DNA from: Myxococcales bacterium
GTDB taxonomy: Bacteria; Myxococcota_A; Polyangia; Polyangiales; Houyiibacteriaceae
Length of the DNA: 7,668 nt
Direction of reading: 5' to 3'
NCBI GenBank assembly: GCA_013002645.1
Contig: JABDJF010000076.1
Location: 1 to 7,668, forward strand
The notes below the pieces were generated by a model that ran no database searches, was not told where the DNA came from, and was given only the letters and a program-made list of their open reading frames with translations. Both the position numbers and the translations under genes were made by a program. This document shows positions 1-5,210 of this stretch, piece by piece; the first letter of the stretch is position 1, and each line of letters opens with the position of its first letter.

Positions 1-1
1 C

Positions 2-247
2 AACAACACCGTCGCGCCGGAGCCGGCGAGGCTGCAAATCATCACGACCCCGCCAAACGCTTCGGTCTACATCGACGGCCACTATTTCGGTCGCGCCACT
101 GTCCTCTCCCAAGAGCCCAAAGCGCTCGCCCCCGGCATCCACCTCATGACCGTCCAAGCCGAAGACCACTTCCCCCACGACATCCAGCTCGACCTCTCCC
201 GCGGCCTCACCAAAATCACCATCACCCTCCGCCCCATCCCCCCCTAG
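2..247 (+). CDS. PEGA-domain protein, C-terminal 81 residues (5' truncated)
   Basis: The reading frame is open from the left window edge to a TAG at 245-247, so the N-terminus and start lie outside. The visible part reads as a PEGA domain: a Pro-Pro-Asn-Ala-Ser turn then VYIDG (residues 17-26), a following Gly (FGR), LAPGIH (42-47) and a beta-rich tail ending KITITLRPIPP. PEGA domains are small beta-sandwich modules, usually extracytoplasmic, found at the ends of Ser/Thr kinases, TPR proteins and surface proteins, notably in myxobacteria. Which protein this one belongs to cannot be told from the tail. Codons are strongly biased to C at the third position, and the plus strand here is C-rich and G-poor. 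The stop codon is the first three bases of the palindromic element at 245-389. Family call is good; the full protein is unknown. Confidence 0.85.
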   Translation, partial: NNTVAPEPARLQIITTPPNASVYIDGHYFGRATVLSQEPKALAPGIHLMTVQAEDHFPHDIQLDLSRGLTKITITLRPIPP

Positions 248-389
248 GGGACACGCTCACCCCCTAAAACACACATAATTTCAGCTACTTAAGAGGCACA
301 CCGCGAAAACCCAATCGGTATTGCGTTTTCGCGGTGTACCCCTCAAACCATCGGAATCATAAGTTTTTTGGAGGGGGAGCGTGTCCCTA
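245..389. repeat. Nested palindromic intergenic element supplying both flanking stop codons
   Basis: The outer arms are inverted copies: 245-264 reads TAGGGGACACGCTCACCCCC, and the minus strand from 389 reads TAGGGACACGCTCCCCC. The shared core ACACGCTC is at 251-258 and, inverted, at 377-384. Similarity continues more loosely inward (A-rich, then ATAATTTC against ATGATTCC). A second strong hairpin lies near the middle (293-344). The TAG at each outer tip is the in-frame stop of the gene running into it: the PEGA gene at 245-247 and the TPR-like lipoprotein gene at 387-389. I see no target-site duplication outside the arms. The shape suggests a REP- or MITE-like element, or a dedicated bidirectional terminator; the sequence alone does not decide between them. 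Confidence 0.75.
293..344. terminator. Strong hairpin between convergent genes, likely bidirectional terminator
   Basis: The 13-base arm ACACCGCGAAAAC (298-310) is perfectly complementary to 325-337. After a C-C mismatch the stem continues with CAAT/ATTG (312-315 with 320-323) closed by a CGGT tetraloop, and GAGG/CCTC (293-296 with 341-344) extends the base past a small bulge. It lies between genes that converge on it, as a two-way terminator would. No U-tract follows on either strand, so it is not a textbook intrinsic terminator. It could equally be a cruciform core of the surrounding element. Confidence 0.5.
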
Positions 390-1355
390 GAGGGCGTTTT
401 TGAGCTCTTGGCTGGTTTGGTGTTCTTCTTCGATCATCGAGCCGGCTAGGCGGACGACTAGGTGGTTTGGGCTCAGCTGTTTGAGGGCTTGGAGCTCGGC
501 GTATTTTTCGTCGATGTTTTCGTTGACGAGGACGAGGTTGGCTTGGGCGCGGACGAAGTCTGGGCGTTTGGCGATCGTTTGCTTGAGGAGCATTTCGCAG
601 CGGGCCGGGTCCACGTAGCGTTCGAAGGCTTCCATCGCGCGGAGGTACGTTCGAACGGGCGGGTCTTCGGCGCCTTCGTCGGCGTATCCCATCATGCGAT
701 CGTACTCGAGCCAGTTGCCGCGCAAGCGGAAGTAGTTGGCGTTGGCCAAGTAGGCCAGCTGCGATTTTGGATCTTGGCTAATCGCTTGTTTGATCAAGTC
801 CGCCCCGGAGACGAGCGGTTCGTCGGATAGGACCCGCAAGGCGCGAACCACCTTTCGGAGGTCCGCGGTCTTGGCCTGGAGCTGCGCGGCCCATGACTTG
901 TCCGCCGCCGCAGCCTCAGCGCTGGCTTCGAGTGGTCGGTTGCTCGTCAGTTGACGAAGCTCGGTGAGATCTTGTCGGCGCTCGTGTTCCAGAATCCACG
1001 CGGCGGTCATCAGTGCGCCCGCATAAGAGAGCTCCAGATAGCCCCGAAGAGTCAGCGCTTCGGCGCCTTGTTTGCCGGCCGCGAATCGCCTCGCTGCCTC
1101 GTACTCGGGCAAGCGGTCGCCTCGGATGATCTCCAGCACCTGCGCCATGGAGGTCACCGGCGTCTCCGGAGGCGGGATGGGCGGGATGCCGTACGCCTTC
1201 TGGAACTCCTGGACGACCTGGGCCGCCTCGGGGGGGCGCATCGTTTCGACGTCGATGCCCTTGCCGATCGTCGAGCCGTCGCTGGTCGACGATTTGGACG
1301 AGGCGCAAGCGCTCAGTACCACCACCATCAGGATTGCTGCGACCGTTCGTTTCAT
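387..1355 (-). CDS. Lipoprotein with TPR-like helical repeats, unknown function
   Basis: This 322-residue protein starts at the ATG at 1353-1355. The frame stays open 54 codons further, but that stretch is low-complexity Ser-rich and unlike a protein start, whereas MKRTVAAILMVVVLSAC is a textbook lipoprotein signal with lipobox LSAC and lipidated Cys17. After a Ser/Thr-rich linker (19-30) and a Pro-rich segment (56-66), the mature part is almost all helical. Residues 165-310 look like degenerate TPR hairpins (AYLANANYFRLRGNW, YLRAMEAFERY, RAQANLVLVNENIDEKY). A periplasmic scaffold is the natural guess. It resembles the TatT component of TRAP transporters only in overall design, and I do not claim that. 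It is the last gene of the minus-strand cluster, 55 bp after the barrel gene, and its TAG stop lies in the palindromic element. No good Shine-Dalgarno is visible. Function unknown. Confidence 0.85.
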   Translation of the reverse strand: MKRTVAAILMVVVLSACASSKSSTSDGSTIGKGIDVETMRPPEAAQVVQEFQKAYGIPPIPPPETPVTSMAQVLEIIRGDRLPEYEAARRFAAGKQGAEALTLRGYLELSYAGALMTAAWILEHERRQDLTELRQLTSNRPLEASAEAAAADKSWAAQLQAKTADLRKVVRALRVLSDEPLVSGADLIKQAISQDPKSQLAYLANANYFRLRGNWLEYDRMMGYADEGAEDPPVRTYLRAMEAFERYVDPARCEMLLKQTIAKRPDFVRAQANLVLVNENIDEKYAELQALKQLSPNHLVVRLAGSMIEEEHQTSQELKNAL

Positions 1356-1410
1356 GGCGCGGAGGCTAGCACAGGCCTTTGGCGGCCCCCAAAAGAGGAC
1401 TCGCAGAGGA

Positions 1411-2256
1411 CTAGAACCGAACGAATACGTCGAACTCGAACGTGACGTTGCTGAGCACGTCCCCTGGCACGACGACGTAGAAACCCTCGACGAAGAAATC
1501 GCTGTAGCCGACCCCAAGTCGGATGTTGGCGCGGTCCCATGAGAACACGAAGCCGGGGATGATGGCGAACGCGTTTTCTAGCGCGCTCAGATCACCCTGC
1601 AGCTCGGCGCGGATGTTCGGGTTCCCTGCGTCGACCGTGCCGTTGAGGACGAGCTCGCTGACATAGGGCACCCATCTGACGGTGAACGTGAAGGCGACCA
1701 CGCGAGAGAGTCGCCATTCGGCCATCGCCCAGAGCTGAAGGAAATCGAGCACGAGCGTACCTTCGATTGCGGTGCCGTCGGGCTGCGTTTCCGCATCCCC
1801 ATCGACAGCGGTGTAGCGCACTCCGAAGTGCGTGCTGACGTCGGAATTGATCCGCACGGACGCTTCGAACGAGACCGGAACCAGGAAATACCGGATCTGC
1901 GTATCATCGGGCTGCTCGACGGTGCCTGTGAGGAATCCGGCCGACACCGCCAGCGCGAGGCGTTTGCGGTCGTAGAAGGTCGACTTGAGATGGACGTTCG
2001 GGGCGACGGTCTGAAAGATCGCCCCGAGGAGCCAAGGCATGGTGTAAGTCGTGACCTGTAGCTGGTCGATGATGCCGTAGCCCAGTTGCATCAAGCCGAG
2101 GCGGGCCTCCCGGCGATGGAGACTGTAGGCCGTCGAGTCGAGCAGTCGCGTTTCGTACGTGTGATAGGCGCTGGCCGAGCTGGGATAGGACGCCATCCCC
2201 GCCGATGTCACGCCGACGACGAGCGCTACCAGGAGAAGAGTATGCTTCTTACGCAT
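1411..2256 (-). CDS. Outer-membrane beta-barrel protein, unknown family
   Basis: The preferred start is the ATG at 2254-2256, giving 281 residues; an ATG five codons upstream (2269-2271) is the alternative. The chosen start opens directly with MRKKHTLLLVALVVG, a Sec signal whose likely cleavage follows Ala28-Ser-Ala30. The mature protein alternates polar and hydrophobic residues in short runs, as barrel strands do (RLALAVSAGFLTG, STHFGVRYTAV, AFTFTVRWVPYV, NIRLGVGYSDFF). It ends in FEFDVFVRF, and a C-terminal Phe is the usual outer-membrane insertion signal. The early LGYGIIDQLQV turn resembles a motif I associate with transporter-like barrels of Deltaproteobacteria; I cannot assign a family. 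The start codon sits inside the upstream Cys-repeat gene (31 bp overlap), with GAGGG at 2260-2264 as ribosome site, so translation is probably coupled. Cargo or partner unknown. Confidence 0.85.
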   Translation of the reverse strand: MRKKHTLLLVALVVGVTSAGMASYPSSASAYHTYETRLLDSTAYSLHRREARLGLMQLGYGIIDQLQVTTYTMPWLLGAIFQTVAPNVHLKSTFYDRKRLALAVSAGFLTGTVEQPDDTQIRYFLVPVSFEASVRINSDVSTHFGVRYTAVDGDAETQPDGTAIEGTLVLDFLQLWAMAEWRLSRVVAFTFTVRWVPYVSELVLNGTVDAGNPNIRAELQGDLSALENAFAIIPGFVFSWDRANIRLGVGYSDFFVEGFYVVVPGDVLSNVTFEFDVFVRF

Positions 2257-3329
2257 GTGCCCTCGGGACATTCCGCATCGATGGTGCAGGCGATGCCGTC
2301 ATTGGCACCGCCCTCGCAAGCTCGGTTGAAGCATTCACTCTCTTGTAGGCTGCACCCGAAGACGCCGGTGGCATCGCGAATGCCCTGACCGAGTCCCTCG
2401 AAGATGAAGAAATAGTTGAACGTCTCCGTCAAGGCCGGATCCCCGATATCTATCAAGATCTCGAGCCCCGACTCGACCGCTAGGATCACGCGAAAGCTCT
2501 GGTTGATGCGGAAGCCGTCGCCGTCGAACCCGATGGTGCCTTCCACGACGAACGTGACGGGTATTTGCTCGATATTGGCGTCGACCCAATTGGGCCCCAA
2601 GTCCAGCGAAACGGCCCCGTCGTACGAGGCTTCCGAACATCCCGAAGCTTCGCAATTTTCCCCCTCGTTCGGGACGAGATACCGACATTGTGTCGCTGTG
2701 CCCCAAACAACACGCCCGAGCCCAGCGCTGTCGAGGGTCATGAACAGATCGATCGAGCCGTTTGCGGCGTCAGGACTGTCATCGTAGCCGTCGTCGAATT
2801 GCTCCTGGTCCCACCCCGGACAGACGTAGTTGACCTGGATGGCGCCGGTGGGACTTGGGACGGTCACCCCACCGTTGCAGGTACCTACATTGTCAGGACC
2901 ATCATCTGGACAATCTGCGTCGTTGGCGCAGTCGCCGCCATCATTCGTACCACCACTGCAGGCCCCACCGAAAACGAGATCACCGGTGCTGTCGCAAGTA
3001 CCACCGGGACAATCCGCGCCGTCGGCGCAGGCGTTGCCATTGTTGGCTCCACCGTTACAAGTCCTGGGAGTGGCGTTTTGGAGCTCCATTTGGACGTCGA
3101 TGATGACGTTCAAAATCTCCTCGAAAATCTGCGAGTCTTGGATCTGCTCGGCAAGCTGGGCGATTCCATCGGCAACTGTGCCCATGATCTCGCTGGTGAC
3201 CACGACGGTGGGGTTTGCATACGCGTCGAGTACCGGCTGCAGGTCCGGCGCTGTGGGGACGTTGGCCGAGTTGCACGAGCCCAGGACCCCGACAAACACG
3301 ATCGCAACGAGCGAATAGAAGCGCCTCAT
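2226..3329 (-). CDS. Cys-repeat lipoprotein, unknown function
   Basis: This is a 367-residue secreted protein. MRRFYSLVAIVFVGVLGSC gives a lipoprotein signal with lipobox LGSC and lipidated Cys19. A helical stretch follows (30-85), then three Cys-rich repeats: C91-C112, C124-C151 and C338-C359. All follow C-x-GG-x-N-[DN]-G-x-x-C-x-x-D-x-[DE]-C-P...T-C; the first two are adjacent and the third is at the C-terminus. Between them lies a beta-rich domain (about 160-320) with four further Cys (170, 215, 226, 231) and acidic Asp/Asn stretches that could bind calcium. The repeats are probably disulfide-bonded outside the cytoplasm. The start ATG overlaps the TGA of the TMEM175-like gene as ATGA (3326-3329), the classic coupling arrangement. 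The 3' end overlaps the barrel gene by 31 bp. This repeat type is common in large deltaproteobacterial surface proteins, but its role is not known to me. Confidence 0.85.
   Translation of the reverse strand: MRRFYSLVAIVFVGVLGSCNSANVPTAPDLQPVLDAYANPTVVVTSEIMGTVADGIAQLAEQIQDSQIFEEILNVIIDVQMELQNATPRTCNGGANNGNACADGADCPGGTCDSTGDLVFGGACSGGTNDGGDCANDADCPDDGPDNVGTCNGGVTVPSPTGAIQVNYVCPGWDQEQFDDGYDDSPDAANGSIDLFMTLDSAGLGRVVWGTATQCRYLVPNEGENCEASGCSEASYDGAVSLDLGPNWVDANIEQIPVTFVVEGTIGFDGDGFRINQSFRVILAVESGLEILIDIGDPALTETFNYFFIFEGLGQGIRDATGVFGCSLQESECFNRACEGGANDGIACTIDAECPEGTCVRSILFSW
2253..2318 (-). repeat. Cys-rich repeat copy 3 (residues 338-359)
   Basis: It encodes CEGGANDGIAC followed by TIDAECPEGTC, the C-terminal copy of the repeat seen at residues 91-112 and 124-151. 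Its final codons carry the GAGGG ribosome site and the ATG of the next gene in another frame. Confidence 0.8.
2260..2264 (-). promoter_or_regulatory. Ribosome-binding site of the barrel gene
   Basis: On the minus strand GAGGG is followed by CAC and then the ATG at 2254-2256. The spacing is short. It supports this start over the ATG at 2269-2271, which has only GCGGA just upstream. The site lies inside codons for the CPEGTC end of Cys-rich repeat 3, so the upstream protein sequence constrains it. Confidence 0.5.
2877..2960 (-). repeat. Cys-rich repeat copy 2 (residues 124-151)
   Basis: It encodes CSGGTNDGGDC then ANDADCPDDG and, after a short insertion (PDNVG), TC. It is a longer variant of copies 1 and 3: the insertion separates the DCP motif from the closing TC. 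Confidence 0.75.
2994..3059 (-). repeat. Cys-rich repeat copy 1 (residues 91-112)
   Basis: It encodes CNGGANNGNAC then ADGADCPGGTC, the canonical 22-residue form with Cys at positions 1, 11, 17 and 22 of the repeat. Copy 3 has the same length and spacing, so these two are the best reference for the family. Confidence 0.8.
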
Positions 3330-3982
3330 CGTTCGCCGACCCTAGCGCGTTCCCGCCGGCGTTCCAACCGTCCACGCCCGCTGACCAAGATCATGGGAAT
3401 CACAAACCAGCCTGCGGTCCATGCGCCGGGTGAGACGAACGCGAATCCAGTGTTCAACAAAGCGGTCACGGGTTCGATGATCGCGTTCCTCGGAACTTCG
3501 TCTTTCTCGGTTTCGCTCAAGTCGTCGCGAACGAGACCGTTCTTGCGTGCGTACGACCAACCCGCGATGCCGATGAAGCCCGAAAGTGCGAGCGAAAGGC
3601 ATTGCCCAACCGGTGAAGACAAGCTCTCGAGCGCAGGGTCGGCAATCGCGAAAAAGAGGAACAAGCAAACGCAAATCAGTTGCAACAGAGCGAGCAGCGT
3701 GTGCCTCGGGTTGGTTCGATCGAGAGGGCCCAGCAGTTTGTGGGTCAGGTTCCAGGAGATCAGGGTGAGTCCCACCGCGATAATCAGCCTCAATAGGTTG
3801 GCGGAGTCGTCGATCAGGAGCGACAGCAAGCCGTACGGAAGCTCTGTCCAGGCCATGTCCTCGGTATGGGGGAGGTACATGATGAAATCGACGAACAAGA
3901 CCGCGTAAGCGACGTCGAGAAACGTCTCGAGGCGTCTCAGTTGCTTGCGCCCCGCAGCGGCGTTACCGTCGGCTTCAGTCAT
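3326..3982 (-). CDS. TMEM175/DUF1211-like six-helix membrane protein, probable cation channel
   Basis: This 218-residue protein shows about six hydrophobic helices (near 22-40, 61-80, 95-115, 125-145, 168-183, 187-201), the usual size and helix count of bacterial TMEM175 subunits. The strongest link is R17-x3-F21-L22-D23 at the start of helix 1. It matches the family's R-x3-F-S-D signature in spacing, with Ser replaced by Leu. The stretch WNLTHKLLGPLDRTNPRHTLLALLQL also resembles family helix 3 and its leading loop. TMEM175 proteins are leak-type K+ channels unrelated to filter-type channels; helix 1 lines the pore. The C-terminus is Arg-rich (203-217). It is the first gene of the minus-strand cluster and overlaps the Cys-repeat gene as ATGA. 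The start ATG is 32 bp from that of a K+ channel gene facing away. The family call is by eye; the altered motif leaves room for a diverged, non-channel relative. Confidence 0.7.
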   Translation of the reverse strand: MTEADGNAAAGRKQLRRLETFLDVAYAVLFVDFIMYLPHTEDMAWTELPYGLLSLLIDDSANLLRLIIAVGLTLISWNLTHKLLGPLDRTNPRHTLLALLQLICVCLFLFFAIADPALESLSSPVGQCLSLALSGFIGIAGWSYARKNGLVRDDLSETEKDEVPRNAIIEPVTALLNTGFAFVSPGAWTAGWFVIPMILVSGRGRLERRRERARVGER

Positions 3983-4014
3983 TTCCGCAGCGGCGAGCCT
4001 CGCTCTCTAGCCCC
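3983..4014. promoter_or_regulatory. 32 bp divergent intergenic gap with central inverted repeat
   Basis: This is the only non-coding space between the TMEM175-like gene and the K+ channel gene. It contains GCGAG-C-CTCGC (3993-4003), centred almost exactly midway between the two start codons. It is too short for two ordinary promoters with leaders, so the -35/-10 elements must overlap each other or lie in the opposing coding regions. I cannot name clear boxes. A shared operator is possible but unproven. Confidence 0.35.
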
Positions 4015-4710
4015 ATGATGTCAATTCGCGATTCCCTATTGCCGAGCGCGCACCGCTCGCCCAATTACAGTGGGCTTCTCTTCCTTCTGATTGTCTTGAT
4101 CGTCGTCGCGCCATCGGCGACCGGCCCAGGCGCCATATTCATCGTCGAGGCCTTGCTTGACCTCGTGCTCGTGGCCGGTGCCTATTCGGCTGCCGCGCGA
4201 GCCGGCCATAGCTGGCCCTTCCTCGCGCTCACCGCGCTCACCCTGCTCGTCCGCTGGAGTGCAGTATTTGCGCGAGGCACCGAGTTCGAGCTCGTTTCTT
4301 CCGTGATCACGGTGATTTGGATTGTGTACGCGATCGTGATCATCGGGAAGCAGCTCTTCGTGGAGCGCAAGGTAACCACCAACATGATCTTCGGGGCCGT
4401 GATCGCGTACCTTCTCGCGGCCATCGCGTTTTCTTTCGTGTACGAAGCGATCGAGTTGCAGCAGCCCGGCTCGTTTTCGGGACTTCCGGACGGCGCGGGG
4501 CCCCTGGCGCTTGGCGACGCGCTCCTCTATTTCAGCCTCGTGAGCCTGACGACGGTGGGGTACGGAGACATCCTGCCGGTGTCGGCACTGGCCCGCCCTT
4601 TGGCCGTTCTCGAGGGGGCGTTTGGCACTCTTTATCTGGCTGTGGTCATCGCCAGGCTCGTCGGGCTGCATATCGCCGCTGCCATCTCAGGACAGGGAGA
4701 TGGATCGTAA
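4015..4710 (+). CDS. Potassium channel family protein (Ion_trans_2 pore)
   Basis: This 231-residue inner-membrane protein has about six helices (near 20-35, 40-60, 67-86, 93-115, 124-146 and 194-217). The pore loop between the last two carries the K+ selectivity filter T180-V-G-Y-G-D185, preceded by LLYFSLVSLT, the usual pore helix. The N-terminal four helices lack a ladder of Arg/Lys, so I see no voltage sensor. The chain ends soon after the last helix, so there is no RCK/TrkA-N gating domain. The insert between outer helix and pore (147-165) is short and Gly/Pro-rich. Four subunits would assemble into a K+-selective pore; the gating signal is unknown. ATG occurs twice in a row (4015 and 4018) and either may be used; no strong Shine-Dalgarno is visible. 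It is divergent to the TMEM175-like gene and followed on the same strand by a small lipoprotein gene. Confidence 0.9.
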   Translation: MMSIRDSLLPSAHRSPNYSGLLFLLIVLIVVAPSATGPGAIFIVEALLDLVLVAGAYSAAARAGHSWPFLALTALTLLVRWSAVFARGTEFELVSSVITVIWIVYAIVIIGKQLFVERKVTTNMIFGAVIAYLLAAIAFSFVYEAIELQQPGSFSGLPDGAGPLALGDALLYFSLVSLTTVGYGDILPVSALARPLAVLEGAFGTLYLAVVIARLVGLHIAAAISGQGDGS

Positions 4711-4786
4711 ACTCCCAACGAGCCCCCGGGGGCTGGCAGCTAGAAACCGCTGGCGTATTTTCGAGCCACGGTGCATAACCGCTAGC
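4711..4786 (+). promoter_or_regulatory. Intergenic spacer with 14-bp palindrome and 12-bp direct repeat
   Basis: AGCCCCCGGGGGCT (4721-4734) is a perfect palindrome without a following T-run. AACCGCTGGCGT (4745-4756) recurs as AACCGCTAGCGT (4777-4788) with one mismatch, 32 bp apart, about three helical turns. The second copy runs into the GTG start. This could be an operator for the small lipoprotein gene. No convincing promoter boxes are visible. Confidence 0.35.
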
Positions 4787-5194
4787 GTGTTGATACGTCT
4801 CATCCTCGCTGCCGCGCTCGTCCTCGCGGCGACCGCTTGCAAGCACAACAAGCGTGCAACCACGACGGTGACTCGCCGCGCCGCATTCGACCTCGGCTGC
4901 CCGAAGGAGGAGCTGAAGCTCAACGTCGTCGATACCGAGGGCGCGCGGAAAATGGCTACACAGCTCGCGGTGCGCGGTTGCGACCAGAAAGCGGTCTACG
5001 TGTACTTCCCGGATTCCAACACCTGGATCCTCGACGGCGCCGTGACGGCACTGTCGGAGGACTACCAGGTGCCGCCTCCGATCGGCAAAGGCAGAGGGAA
5101 ACGGGGAGACAAAAAAGCACAGAAGGCTGAGAAGCGGGGCAAGATGGACTCCGGGCCTTCCGAGCCTGCGCCGGTTGAGCCTGCTCCGGAGTAA
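4787..5194 (+). CDS. Small lipoprotein with basic tail, unknown function
   Basis: The frame is open from 4622, but the product makes sense only from the GTG at 4787 (or TTG at 4790), where a signal peptide begins: LIRLILAAALVLAATAC with Cys18 as the lipidated residue (135 residues from GTG). The longer version would put 55 residues that overlap the K+ channel gene before the signal. The mature domain has RAAFDLGCP (31-39) and VRGCDQKAVYVYF (62-74), with a Cys38/Cys65 pair that could form a disulfide. I have seen this DLGCP...GC arrangement in small hypothetical lipoproteins of Myxococcota, without an assigned function. The tail is Lys/Arg-rich (101-120) and then Pro/Glu-rich (PAPVEPAPE). A basic, charged tail could contact peptidoglycan or acidic envelope polymers (inference). 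It lies 76 bp after the K+ channel gene on the same strand, possibly cotranscribed. No clear ribosome site is seen. Confidence 0.75.
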   Translation: MLIRLILAAALVLAATACKHNKRATTTVTRRAAFDLGCPKEELKLNVVDTEGARKMATQLAVRGCDQKAVYVYFPDSNTWILDGAVTALSEDYQVPPPIGKGRGKRGDKKAQKAEKRGKMDSGPSEPAPVEPAPE

Positions 5195-5210
5195 GGCCCG
5201 CGGTCCTTTT
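5146..5210 (+). terminator. Possible intrinsic terminator overlapping the end of the small lipoprotein gene
   Basis: GGACTCCGGGCCTT (5146-5159) pairs with AAGGCCCGCGGTCC (5193-5206) with one mismatch and one G-U pair, and TTTT follows at 5207-5210. The 33-base loop is large. The left arm lies in the coding sequence and the right arm begins in the stop codon. The genes at 5194 and 5210 converge with only 15 bp between them, so a terminator would have to overlap coding sequence. Confidence 0.35.

Noticed and set aside
387..1355. TatT component of a TRAP transporter
   Set aside because: The lipoprotein signal and helical repeats fit the general design, but I see no TatT signature residues, and no TRAP membrane or solute-binding genes are nearby.
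1356..1517. 54-codon N-terminal extension of the TPR-like lipoprotein
   Set aside because: It would bury the lipoprotein signal in the chain, overlap the end of the barrel gene and add a Ser-rich, low-complexity start.
2253..3059. Short repeated blocks resembling an array
   Set aside because: They are coding repeats of a Cys-rich motif, uneven in spacing and diverged in sequence, without CRISPR-like constant repeats and spacers.
2565..3908. Plus-strand open frame of 447 codons
   Set aside because: It runs antisense across the Cys-repeat and TMEM175-like genes. The opposite strand has signal peptides, conserved Cys spacing and overlaps typical of real genes; this frame shows no recognisable domain.
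4036..4671. Minus-strand open frame of 211 codons
   Set aside because: It is the antisense shadow of the K+ channel gene, giving a His/Arg/Asp-rich product of low plausibility, while the plus strand has an intact TVGYGD filter and helices.
4015..4710. Voltage-gated K+ channel
   Set aside because: The fourth helix lacks the regularly spaced Arg/Lys of an S4 sensor, so only a generic K+ channel call is justified.
4622..4786. ATG start at 4622 for the small lipoprotein
   Set aside because: It would overlap the K+ channel gene by 89 bp and put 55 residues before the signal peptide; the GTG at 4787 gives a normal lipoprotein start.
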